NCBI GenBank assembly: GCA_050331335.1
Contig: JBHJGY010000006.1
Location: 1 to 34,747, forward strand
Reading direction: 5' to 3'
Length of the DNA: 34,747 nt
From: Thermohalobaculum sp050331335
GTDB lineage: Bacteria > Pseudomonadota > Alphaproteobacteria > Rhodobacterales > Rhodobacteraceae
Positions 7,259 through 14,540 of the stretch are shown here, in pieces. The notes under the pieces were generated by a model. The model was given only the letters and a program-made list of their open reading frames with translations, was not told where the DNA came from and did not search any database. The position numbers were made by a program, and so were the translations under genes. How positions within the stretch are numbered: position 1 is the first letter of the stretch; each line of letters opens with the position of its first letter.

Positions 7259-8863
7259 ATGCAGACCGGCCCGCACAACCCAGCCCACAGCCTCGAGACC
7301 GCAGGCATCGAGGGGCTCGCGGCGGTCTATTACAATCTCCAGGAACCTGCGCTGATGGAGGCCGCTGTGCGCCGGGGCGAGGGCGAGATCGGCCGTGGCG
7401 GCGCGTTTCTGTGCTCCACCGGCAAGCATACCGGCCGGTCGCCGAAAGACAAGTTTATCGTCCGAGAGCCATCCGTGGAGGCGGATGTCTGGTGGGACAA
7501 CAACGCCCCGATGGCGCCCGCGGCCTTCGACCGGCTTTATCAGGATATGCGCGCCCACATGCGCGGCCGGGAATATTTCGTTGAGGATCTTTACGCCGGC
7601 GCGGACCCAGCCCACCGGCTCAACATTCGCATGGTCAACGAGCTGGCCTGGCACGGTCTGTTCATCCGCCATATGCTCCGGCGTCCTGAGCTTGCGGAAC
7701 TCGCGAGCTTCATCCCCGAGTTCACCGTTATCAACTGCCCTAGCTTCAAGGCCGACCCCGCGCGCCACGGCTGCCGCACCGAGACGGTCATTGCGGTGTC
7801 CTTCGAGAAGCGGCTGGTGCTGATCGCCGACACTTCATATGCCGGCGAAAATAAGAAGTGCATCTTCTCGATCCTCAATTTCCTGCTGCCGAGCAACGGC
7901 GTGATGCCGATGCACTGCTCGGCAAACCATGCGGTGGGTGATCCCTCGGATGCGGCGGTGTTTTTCGGTCTCTCCGGCACCGGTAAGACCACCCTCTCCG
8001 CCGACCCCGACCGTGTGCTGATCGGCGACGACGAGCATGGCTGGACCGACACCGGGCTCTTCAACTTCGAGGGTGGTTGCTACGCAAAGACGATCAACCT
8101 CTCGCCAGAGGCGGAGCCCGAAATCTTCGCGACCACCGCAAAATTCGCGTCCGTCGTTGAGAACATGGTCTACGACCCGGTGACACGCGCCCTCGATTTT
8201 GCCGACGCGTCGCTGACTGCCAACATGCGCTGCGCTTACCCGCTCCACTATATCTCCAATGCGTCGGAGACCGGGCGCGCCGGCATCCCCCGCACAATCG
8301 TCATGCTCACCTGCGACGCCTTCGGGGTGATGCCGCCCATCGCGCGGCTCACCCCCGCCCAGGCGATGTATCATTTCCTCTCGGGCTTCACCGCCAAGGT
8401 TGCCGGCACCGAAAAGGGTCTCACCGAACCGCAGCCCACTTTCTCGACCTGCTTCGGCGCGCCCTTCATGACCCGCCGCCCGGAGGTCTACGGCGATCTG
8501 CTGCGCCGCAAGATCGCCGAGACGGGCGCGAAGTGCTGGCTCGTCAATACCGGCTGGACAGGCGGCGCCCATGGCGTCGGGTCGCGAATGCCGATCAAGG
8601 CGACCCGGGCGCTTCTGCGCGCGGCTCTCGATGGCAGTCTTGCGGGGGCAGAGTTCCGAACCGATCCGAATTTCGGCTTCGAGGTGCCGGTCTCCGTGCC
8701 TGGCGTCGAGGACAGGCTGCTCACCCCGCGGGCGACTTGGGCTGACCCGGACGCTTACGATGCGCAAGCCGCCAAGCTTGTGGCGATGTTCGTCGAGAAT
8801 TTCGCTCAGTATCAGGGCCATGTCGGGGCGGATGTGCTCGCCGCCGCCCCGCACGCGGCCTGA
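7259..8863 (+). CDS. pckA: Phosphoenolpyruvate carboxykinase (ATP)
   Basis: A 534-residue ATP-type PEP carboxykinase, the normal length. It turns oxaloacetate and ATP into PEP and CO2, the entry step of gluconeogenesis from C4 acids. The P-loop is GLSGTGKTT at 237-245, preceded by MHCSANHAV (metal/substrate binding) and followed by GDDEHGW. An N-terminal substrate motif CSTGKHTGRSPKDKF is present. The ATG at 7259 has AGGAGA seven bases before it; the open frame to 7010 is not coding. It converges on the next gene with 3 bp between the stops, so there is no room for a separate terminator. Regulation by ChvI from the shared region is plausible. Confidence 0.97.
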   Translation: MQTGPHNPAHSLETAGIEGLAAVYYNLQEPALMEAAVRRGEGEIGRGGAFLCSTGKHTGRSPKDKFIVREPSVEADVWWDNNAPMAPAAFDRLYQDMRAHMRGREYFVEDLYAGADPAHRLNIRMVNELAWHGLFIRHMLRRPELAELASFIPEFTVINCPSFKADPARHGCRTETVIAVSFEKRLVLIADTSYAGENKKCIFSILNFLLPSNGVMPMHCSANHAVGDPSDAAVFFGLSGTGKTTLSADPDRVLIGDDEHGWTDTGLFNFEGGCYAKTINLSPEAEPEIFATTAKFASVVENMVYDPVTRALDFADASLTANMRCAYPLHYISNASETGRAGIPRTIVMLTCDAFGVMPPIARLTPAQAMYHFLSGFTAKVAGTEKGLTEPQPTFSTCFGAPFMTRRPEVYGDLLRRKIAETGAKCWLVNTGWTGGAHGVGSRMPIKATRALLRAALDGSLAGAEFRTDPNFGFEVPVSVPGVEDRLLTPRATWADPDAYDAQAAKLVAMFVENFAQYQGHVGADVLAAAPHAA

Positions 8864-8866
8864 GCT

Positions 8867-9691
8867 TCAGTCGGGCGCGGCGAGGGCTTCGAAGACCATC
8901 GGCGTGAAGTCGTGGATGAGCCGGGGCGCGCCGAGCCGGTCCCGGCCATCGATGCTTAGGCGCCAGAGGCACCCGCCCTCGGCATAGACGACATCGCCCC
9001 CGTCCCGGTCGGCCCACTCCCAGCCGGGCCGCTCCAACACGGTGCTGTCAGGGGCGACGAGATCGTGTTCCTCGGTCTCTTCCGTGACCCCCCGCTCGCC
9101 GTGGCGATGCTGCGCCGCGTGGCGTTTGCGCAGCACCCATCCGTGAGGAAGGCCCCGCTCATAGCTCCAAAAACGGCGCGGTGGGGTGCCGAGCGGCATC
9201 CAACCCCGCCCCCTCAGACGCAGCTCGCGGACGCTGGGCCGGTCCGCGGCGAGCTGCGGGTCGAGCGCCAGATCGGCCACCGGCTGCAAATCCGCGCAAT
9301 CCTTCAAAATTTGCTCCTTGCGCGGAAGTGCGCTGCCGACCCAGTAGCGGCGATTGTCGAGGAACAGGCCGCCGCCGCCCCAGCAGTCGCCCTCCTTGAT
9401 CAAGACGCGGGCCTTGAGCCATCCCGTGCGCGCGATTGCGGTCCAGGCGCCCGTGCTCTCCGACGCCCAGCGTCCGTTCATGGCGAAGTAGATCACATGG
9501 CGGCCATCTGGGGAGATGTCGCCGCGGGCGGGGTAGATCCGGCCTTTCAGCCACTGGCCGAGCGTGATCCGGTCTGTCGTGAGATCCCAGTGGCACGTTG
9601 CGACATGGCCGGAGGGTCCGCGGCGGAAGACCGCGCCGATGGGCGCGTCGCGGGCGAGGATCGCGTGCAGGCGGGCTGGGACGGCGTCCAT
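8867..9691 (-). CDS. Conserved-looking protein of unknown function, propeller-like segment
   Basis: A 274-residue protein I do not recognise. It is rich in Trp, Gly and Arg, has no signal peptide and no membrane segment. The stretch around residues 55-70, GDISPDGRHVIYFAMNG, looks like a beta-propeller blade (TolB/WD-type), and similar WxxxxRTGW, YWVG and GWVLRKRH stretches suggest a mostly beta fold. No catalytic motif is evident. I chose the ATG at 9691 because GGAG lies before it and the frame upstream runs into the divergent gene at 9743. It converges with pckA (3 bp) and diverges from the GGT-like gene (51 bp), so it may share a promoter region with the latter. Confidence 0.75.
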   Translation of the reverse strand: MDAVPARLHAILARDAPIGAVFRRGPSGHVATCHWDLTTDRITLGQWLKGRIYPARGDISPDGRHVIYFAMNGRWASESTGAWTAIARTGWLKARVLIKEGDCWGGGGLFLDNRRYWVGSALPRKEQILKDCADLQPVADLALDPQLAADRPSVRELRLRGRGWMPLGTPPRRFWSYERGLPHGWVLRKRHAAQHRHGERGVTEETEEHDLVAPDSTVLERPGWEWADRDGGDVVYAEGGCLWRLSIDGRDRLGAPRLIHDFTPMVFEALAAPD

Positions 9692-9742
9692 GGCATTGCT
9701 CCGGCTTGACTTGAGGCCGGAGACTGCCCAAGAGCGCGGGCC

Positions 9743-11281
9743 ATGGGCAAGGGATACGGCATCGCGGGCGGGCACCGCGCAACCGTCGAGGCGGGCGCTG
9801 AGGTCCTCGCTGCCGGCGGGACTGCAGTCGATGCGGCGCTGGCGTCGGCGGCGATGGCGATGGTGGCCGAGCCGGTGCTTGCGGGGTTGCTGGGCGGCGG
9901 CTTCTTGATGCTACGTGCGCCAAACGGGGCGTGCCGGCTCCTGGATGCGTTCGTCGACACGCCGGTTCGGCAACGCTCGGAGGCCGATCTCGATCTTAGG
10001 GAGATCAGAGCCGATTTCGGCGATGTGACGCAGGCCTTCCATATCGGGGCTGGGACGGTGGCGGCACCTTGCCTCGTCGAGGCGCTCTTCGAGGCTCATG
10101 AGCGCTATGGACGGATGCCGATCCGAGAGCTGCTGGCTCCAGCGGCCGACGCAGCGCGCCGCGGGCTGGCGATCACCGACTTCCAGGCCCGGCTTTCCCA
10201 GATCGTGGCGCCGATCCTCTTGGCGAGCCCCGCCGCTCGGGCGCTCCACTGCGACGCGACCGGAGCATTGCTGCCGGTCGGGGCGCTGCGGGCTAACCCC
10301 GACTTCGGGGCGGTACTCGAGGAACTCGCCGTCGAGGGGCCACGCTTCGTCACCGATGGCGAGATTGCGGCCGGGCTTTGCACGCTCACTGAGGCGGGGG
10401 GGCATCTCACCCGCGAGGACCGTGCCCGGCCGGTTTGGCGCGATCCCCTGTCGGAGCAGAGAGGTACGGCGCAGTTGGCCCTAACGCCGCCGCCGGCGCT
10501 TGGGGGCACACTCGTGGCCTTCGCGCTCGCTCTGCTGCCGCACCGGCCGGATGCCGCAACGCTGGCACGGGCCTTCGCCGAGACCGCCGAGGCTCGGTGC
10601 GAGGTCGATCTCGAGCGAGACGCGGCGTCTGGAGCTTCGGCGCTGGCGGAGCCGACCCGGCGCGCCCGGTATGCGGCAAGGGTCGCCAATCTGGCTCACC
10701 CAACGGCGCGGCGCGGCACCACGCATGTGTCGATCCTCGACCCGGACGGCTTGGGCGTCGCACTGACCCTGTCCAATGGTGAAGGCTGCGGCCTCGTGAT
10801 CCCGGGCACCGGTATCATGCCCAACAATATGCTTGGTGAGGAGGATTTGGTCCCGGGCCTGGCAACAGGGGCGCCACTCGGCTGGGCGACGGGCGTGCGG
10901 ATGGCCTCGATGATGGCGCCGATGGCCATCGATTGGGGGGACGGCCGGGCGATCATGTTGGGTTCAGGTGGGTCAAACCGCATCCGCACTGCGCTGACCC
11001 AGGTGGTCATCCGCCTGATCGACGAGGCGAGGCCGTTGGGTGAGGCGATCGAGGCGCCGCGGCTCCATGTCGAGGGTGCTCGGGACCCGCAGCTCGACTT
11101 CGAAACCGAGGGGCTCGGCGAACGGGATCGGGCGGCGTTGACGCAAGCTTGGCCGGAGGGGCGCGCCTGGGCGGCGAGGTCGATGTTCTTCGGCGGCGTT
11201 CACGCAGTCGCGCGCCAGGCGGACGAATCGGTTGCGGCCTATGGCGATCCGCGTCGCGACGGTCAGGCAATTACCGGTTGA
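9743..11281 (+). CDS. Gamma-glutamyltranspeptidase-family Ntn hydrolase, atypical
   Basis: A 512-residue single-chain precursor of the GGT fold. The nucleophile is Thr326 in GTTHVSILD, where autocleavage would produce the small subunit; PGTGIMPNNM and GSGGSNRIRTA are the matching small-subunit motifs. The large subunit has AEPVLAGLLGGGFLML. Where canonical GGT has DFRExAP, whose arginine holds the gamma-glutamyl carboxylate, this protein has DAFVDTP at 68-74, so that arginine is missing. There is no signal peptide, so it is probably cytoplasmic, unlike periplasmic GGT. Substrate is therefore uncertain: an amidase or another gamma-glutamyl/N-acyl compound is possible. The ribosome binding site before the ATG at 9743 is weak, so the start is only probable. 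Confidence 0.85.
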   Translation: MGKGYGIAGGHRATVEAGAEVLAAGGTAVDAALASAAMAMVAEPVLAGLLGGGFLMLRAPNGACRLLDAFVDTPVRQRSEADLDLREIRADFGDVTQAFHIGAGTVAAPCLVEALFEAHERYGRMPIRELLAPAADAARRGLAITDFQARLSQIVAPILLASPAARALHCDATGALLPVGALRANPDFGAVLEELAVEGPRFVTDGEIAAGLCTLTEAGGHLTREDRARPVWRDPLSEQRGTAQLALTPPPALGGTLVAFALALLPHRPDAATLARAFAETAEARCEVDLERDAASGASALAEPTRRARYAARVANLAHPTARRGTTHVSILDPDGLGVALTLSNGEGCGLVIPGTGIMPNNMLGEEDLVPGLATGAPLGWATGVRMASMMAPMAIDWGDGRAIMLGSGGSNRIRTALTQVVIRLIDEARPLGEAIEAPRLHVEGARDPQLDFETEGLGERDRAALTQAWPEGRAWAARSMFFGGVHAVARQADESVAAYGDPRRDGQAITG

Positions 11282-11312
11282 GCGCTTGCCCGCTGCGGCA
11301 AACGGGCGCGCA

Positions 11313-11353
11313 ACCAAGTTCCTTGGTGCCTGCTCGATCTGAAAGGATCTTTC
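11313..11353 (+). promoter_or_regulatory. Two inverted repeats upstream of the mcd promoter
   Basis: ACCAAG-TTC-CTTGGT (11313-11327) and GAAAG-GAT-CTTTC (11341-11353) are perfect short inverted repeats lying between the GGT-like stop and the -35 box at 11363. The first could act as a weak terminator of the preceding gene (no T-run follows); together they look like operator sites for a regulator of mcd. Confidence 0.35.
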
Positions 11354-11362
11354 GCGATCTCG

Positions 11363-11391
11363 TTGACCCGGGCCGGGCTGCGCCCTAGTTT
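11363..11391 (+). promoter_or_regulatory. Sigma-70-type promoter for mcd
   Basis: TTGACC at 11363-11368, a 17-bp spacer, and TAGTTT at 11386-11391. Transcription would start near 11398 and give a leader of about 64 nt before the ATG at 11462. A 9-bp palindrome TTGCCGCAA overlaps the end of the -10 box (11390-11398) and could be a repressor site. Confidence 0.55.
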
Positions 11392-11461
11392 GCCGCAACG
11401 CGTCAGGGATGGCGCAATGCAACACTGGCGCTGTGCGCGCGCCCGAAGGATTGGAGAGGCC

Positions 11462-13174
11462 ATGAACGTCCAAGCCCCGGTTTCCGAGACTTCTTCCGAC
11501 CGCTCTGCCGAGGGCGCCGGTCTTGACGCCGCCCGTCTGCTTGCGCTCACGGGCCCTGCGGTTGCGGCTGCGCAGGCGCTGCTGGCCAAGGCGCGCGGGG
11601 CGGTTGCGGCTCAGGTCGCCGCGGAGGGGCGCGTCTCGGGCCGGGCGCTGGACCGCGCACAGTATGCCGGTCACGGCCTTGCCTGGATCGCGACCTATGT
11701 GGAGAGCTTGCGCCAGATGGACGGCTGGGCGCGCCGGCTCGAGTCGGAGGGGCGCTTCGGCGAGATTGATCGTCTGATCCTGCAGATCGCGTTCGGAGAG
11801 TATCTCTGGCAGCTTTATGGCGGCCTGCCGATGGCGCAAGGCGAGATGGTCCGCCCCCAGGATCTCGGGCTCTCTCAGGAGGACTGCCGGGTACTGATGA
11901 CGCCGGAGGTGATGGAGCTGACCCAAACGGGGAACACCGATGCGGCCCGGATGCGCCTTGTCGCCTTGATGCGCGACGCCAAGGGCGCTGCCACCTATGG
12001 CGATTGCGCGCTCGACGAAGAGTTCGAGATGGTGCGGGACCAGTTCCGCCGCTTCTCCGACGAGCGCGTCGCCCCGGACGCGCATGAGTGGCACCTCAAG
12101 GACCAACTCGTGCCGATGGCAATCCTCGACGAGATGGCCGAACTCGGCGTCTTTGGGCTGACGATCCCCGAAGAGTGGGGCGGCTTCGGCATGGGCAAGA
12201 CGGCGATGTGCGTTGTCTCCGAAGAACTCTCCCGCGGCTATATCGGCGTCGGCTCGCTCGGCACCCGGACGGAGATCGCCGCCGAGTTGATCCTCTGCGG
12301 CGGCACCGAGGCGCAGAAGGCGCACTGGTTGCCCAAGCTCGCCAGTGGTGAAGTTTTGCCGACGGCGGTCTTCACCGAGCCCAACACCGGCTCCGACCTC
12401 GGCGCGCTCAAGACCCGGGCGGTAAAGGACGGGGACGGCTGGGTGATCACCGGCAACAAGACCTGGATCACCCATGCAGCCCGCACCGATCTGATGACGG
12501 TACTCGCGCGCACCGACCCGGAGACGACGGACTATCGCGGGCTCTCGATGTTCCTCGCCGAGAAGACCCGCGGCGACTGCGAGACCCCCTTTCCCGATGC
12601 GACGCTGGCGGGCGGCGAGATCGAAGTCCTCGGCTATCGCGGCATGAAGGAGTATACGCTGGCGCTCGACGGGCATCGCGTGCCGGAGGGGGCGCTTCTC
12701 GGCGGCGAGGAGGGCAAGGGCTTCAAGCAGCTGATGCAGACCTTCGAATCGGCGCGCATTCAGACCGCCGCGCGCGCCATCGGCGTGGCCCAGGCTGCCC
12801 TCGACGCCGCCCTGCAATATGCCGAAGACCGGGTCGCCTTCGGTCGACCGATCGTCGAGTTTCCGCGTGTGGCCTCCAAGCTGGCGATCATGGCGGTGGA
12901 GATCATGGTGGCGCGCCAGCTCACCTATTTTTCCGCGCGCGAGAAGGATGCGGAGCGCCGCTGCGATCTGGAGGCCGGGATGGCGAAGCTTCTCGGCGCC
13001 CGGGTGGCCTGGTCGTCGGCCGATAACGGGCTGCAGATCCATGGCGGCAACGGCTTCGCTCTGGAATATCCGATCAGCCGGCTGCTCTGCGACGCAAGAA
13101 TCCTCAACATTTTCGAAGGCGCAGCAGAGATCCAAGCCCAGGTGATCGCCCGGCGCGTTCTGGAAACAAGCTGA
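11462..13174 (+). CDS. mcd: Acyl-CoA dehydrogenase, probably (2S)-methylsuccinyl-CoA dehydrogenase
   Basis: A 570-residue flavoprotein: an acyl-CoA dehydrogenase core of ~400 residues behind an N-terminal helical extension of ~150 residues. The extension (HGLAWIATYVESLRQMDGWA, then a GEYLWQLYGGLPMAQGE stretch) is the feature I associate with Mcd of the ethylmalonyl-CoA pathway, which oxidises methylsuccinyl-CoA to mesaconyl-CoA. The core shows TEPNTGSDLG, GNKTWITHAA, RIQTAARAIG, the flavin-binding GGNGFALEYPISR, and the catalytic glutamate at 552 in IFEGAAEIQ. The ATG at 11462 follows GGAGAGGCC; earlier in-frame codons lack such a site. MeaB elsewhere in the window and the PHB genes agree with acetate/C1 assimilation by this pathway, but Ccr, Mcm and Ecm are not here. 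Confidence 0.85.
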   Translation: MNVQAPVSETSSDRSAEGAGLDAARLLALTGPAVAAAQALLAKARGAVAAQVAAEGRVSGRALDRAQYAGHGLAWIATYVESLRQMDGWARRLESEGRFGEIDRLILQIAFGEYLWQLYGGLPMAQGEMVRPQDLGLSQEDCRVLMTPEVMELTQTGNTDAARMRLVALMRDAKGAATYGDCALDEEFEMVRDQFRRFSDERVAPDAHEWHLKDQLVPMAILDEMAELGVFGLTIPEEWGGFGMGKTAMCVVSEELSRGYIGVGSLGTRTEIAAELILCGGTEAQKAHWLPKLASGEVLPTAVFTEPNTGSDLGALKTRAVKDGDGWVITGNKTWITHAARTDLMTVLARTDPETTDYRGLSMFLAEKTRGDCETPFPDATLAGGEIEVLGYRGMKEYTLALDGHRVPEGALLGGEEGKGFKQLMQTFESARIQTAARAIGVAQAALDAALQYAEDRVAFGRPIVEFPRVASKLAIMAVEIMVARQLTYFSAREKDAERRCDLEAGMAKLLGARVAWSSADNGLQIHGGNGFALEYPISRLLCDARILNIFEGAAEIQAQVIARRVLETS

Positions 13175-13182
13175 TCGAGTTG

Positions 13183-13267
13183 TATAATGCGCTGCGGCAA
13201 GCGGCTGGGAACAAACCCGTCTCGCGACGACGGCTTGCAAATTTTGCATAGCTGGTATGCGTTGACA
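13183..13267 (+). promoter_or_regulatory. Promoter/operator region of the small protein gene
   Basis: A perfect TATAAT lies at 13183-13188 just after the mcd stop, with only a poor -35 before it. Further on come a 13-bp palindrome TGCAAATTTTGCA (13236-13248), an overlapping inverted repeat GCATA-GCTGG-TATGC (13246-13260) and a consensus -35 TTGACA (13262-13267) that lacks a good -10 at 17 bp. The cluster of palindromes directly in front of TTGACA looks like a repressor or activator site. Confidence 0.4.
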
Positions 13268-13363
13268 CGGGTTTCTCAGCGCCGCGCGCTGGACTAGATC
13301 GCGCTTCTCTGTCGCGCATTCAGCCGGCATCAACCATTGTCAATCAAGAGAAGGAGGCATGTC

Positions 13364-13630
13364 GTGCCCTACGACATGAACCGGGATTCGTTGTTGGAAG
13401 AGCAAGGCAAGCGGGCGCAGAAGCTGTTTGCCGCCGTGGTGCTGGCCGCGATCGACGACGCTATTCTGGAGGAGAAGAAGCACGGTACCGGCGTGAGCAG
13501 CATCGCCAGCTGGGCGCGGTCGAAAGACGGTTCGCTGATCCTGTCGGCGGCGGGCATCGAGGTGTGCGAGCGGACGGTCGAAAACCTGATGGCTTTCGTG
13601 AGCCGCGGCATCAAGACCACGGTGGCCTGA
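13364..13630 (+). CDS. Small protein of unknown function (88 aa)
   Basis: An 88-residue protein without signal peptide or membrane segment, mainly helical and rich in Ala and Glu/Lys (KLFAAVVLAAIDDAILEEKK, then SWARSKDGSLILSAAGIEVC). It resembles a small uncharacterised family that I recall from Rhodobacterales, possibly DUF6280; that name is from memory and unsure. The GTG at 13364 is chosen because AAGGAGG (13351-13357), the strongest Shine-Dalgarno in this half of the window, ends 6 nt before it; an in-frame ATG at 13376 is the alternative. It follows mcd by 189 bp and seems to have its own promoter region. No function can be given. Confidence 0.75.
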   Translation: MPYDMNRDSLLEEQGKRAQKLFAAVVLAAIDDAILEEKKHGTGVSSIASWARSKDGSLILSAAGIEVCERTVENLMAFVSRGIKTTVA

Positions 13631-13668
13631 GCTTTCGGGCCCTATGGCGGGACCCCGGCCGGGCCCCG

Positions 13669-14010
13669 TCAATCAGTGCAGCGCAGGCGCCCGGTCCAGA
13701 CCGTGGTCTCACCCTTGAGCGTGCGCCGGTCGAGCCGGCAGGGAGTGCCCTGAGCGGCCTGCCCGATGGCCTCCGCGGCGTCTTGGGCGAGCGCGGCCGC
13801 CGTCTCCCCCCACACCCCGTCGACGATGATGACCTGCGCCTCAATCTGCCGCTTCGCCGGATCGTAAGGCACCGCGTAGACCCGCATCTCCCGCCCCCGC
13901 ACCTCCGTCAGATAGGGCTCCGTCCCCAAGAACCTGGGCGACGGCGTCGCGCACGCAGCCAGTGCGACGCATAGGACCGGGATCGCAGGGCCGAGCCGCA
14001 GCACCGTCAC
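13669..14010 (-). CDS. Small lipoprotein of unknown function
   Basis: A 113-residue protein with a lipoprotein signal: a short charged start, a hydrophobic stretch PVLCVALA, and the lipobox LAAC with the lipidated cysteine at 20. The residue after it is alanine, which favours the outer membrane. The mature part has no recognised domain; it contains VYAVPYDPAKRQIEAQVIIV and two cysteines (near 91 and 111) that may form a disulfide. The start is a GTG at 14010 that overlaps the stop of the upstream gene by four bases (GTGA), so the two are translationally coupled. It converges on the small protein gene with 38 bp between stops. Confidence 0.72.
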   Translation of the reverse strand: MTVLRLGPAIPVLCVALAACATPSPRFLGTEPYLTEVRGREMRVYAVPYDPAKRQIEAQVIIVDGVWGETAAALAQDAAEAIGQAAQGTPCRLDRRTLKGETTVWTGRLRCTD

Positions 14011-14444
14011 GGCGTGCTCAGCGCGGGTAGGGCAGCGCTCTTGAGGATCGCGTTCCGCGTCGACTGTATCTTGTCGAGCAGGTGGTTGACTTCGTTGCGC
14101 TGATGCTCTGCCGTTTTCTCTAGCGCCTTGTGCTGTTTTTCGAGATCTTTCAGTCTCGCTTTATCTTTTGCATCTGACGATTTCTCAATTTTGGCGAATT
14201 CTGCTTCTATCGTCGCCAGTGCGGTAATGGTATCGAGGAAATTGGCCGCGTCATGTTCCAATTTTTTGGCTTCAGCGTGCATCTCTTTGTTTAGGGTGGC
14301 GATTTGGTCCATGTGACGCGATACGTCTTTCGTCCAATGGTCAAGGAATTGAAAATACTTGTGCACATAAGTTTGCTGGTCATTGTAGAGTTTGAAGTGC
14401 CGTGATTTCTCGACAACGAATTTAGACTTAAGATGCCCGCTCAT
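14007..14444 (-). CDS. AT-rich coiled-coil protein of unknown function
   Basis: A 145-residue cytoplasmic protein, almost entirely helical and heptad-like from residue ~35 to ~135 (DQIATLNKEMHAEAKKLEHD, then KARLKDLEKQHKALEKTAEH). No catalytic motif, signal or membrane segment. Its base composition stands out: two 60-base lines counted by hand (14161-14220 and 14341-14400) have 24 and 22 G+C, about 40 percent, against about two thirds around it. That suggests recent transfer. The ATG at 14444 has TGGAGG about 10 bases before it. It lies downstream of lepA on the same strand (96-bp gap) and overlaps the lipoprotein gene. I do not recognise it. Confidence 0.7.
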   Translation of the reverse strand: MSGHLKSKFVVEKSRHFKLYNDQQTYVHKYFQFLDHWTKDVSRHMDQIATLNKEMHAEAKKLEHDAANFLDTITALATIEAEFAKIEKSSDAKDKARLKDLEKQHKALEKTAEHQRNEVNHLLDKIQSTRNAILKSAALPALSTP

Positions 14445-14526
14445 GGCGTTGCGTCCTCCATGATAGCCAGTTCCAACCTCCGGAAAAGGGTGCTGGCGCC
14501 GGTTGGAGGATGCAACGGGTCAAGAT

Positions 14527-14540
14527 GCCACCGGGGTGGC
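14527..14540 (-). terminator. Hairpin abutting the lepA stop codon
   Basis: GCCACC (14527-14532) and GGTGGC (14535-14540) form a 14-bp near-palindrome directly after the lepA TGA. In RNA a 5-bp stem with a 4-nt loop is likely. It is followed by ATCTTGA rather than a U-run, so termination would be weak and readthrough into the coiled-coil gene is possible. Confidence 0.35.

Noticed and set aside
13631..13668. Bidirectional terminator between the small protein and lipoprotein genes
   Set aside because: CCCGGCCGGG and repeated GGGCCC are self-complementary, but stems are short or without sensible loops and there is no T-run.
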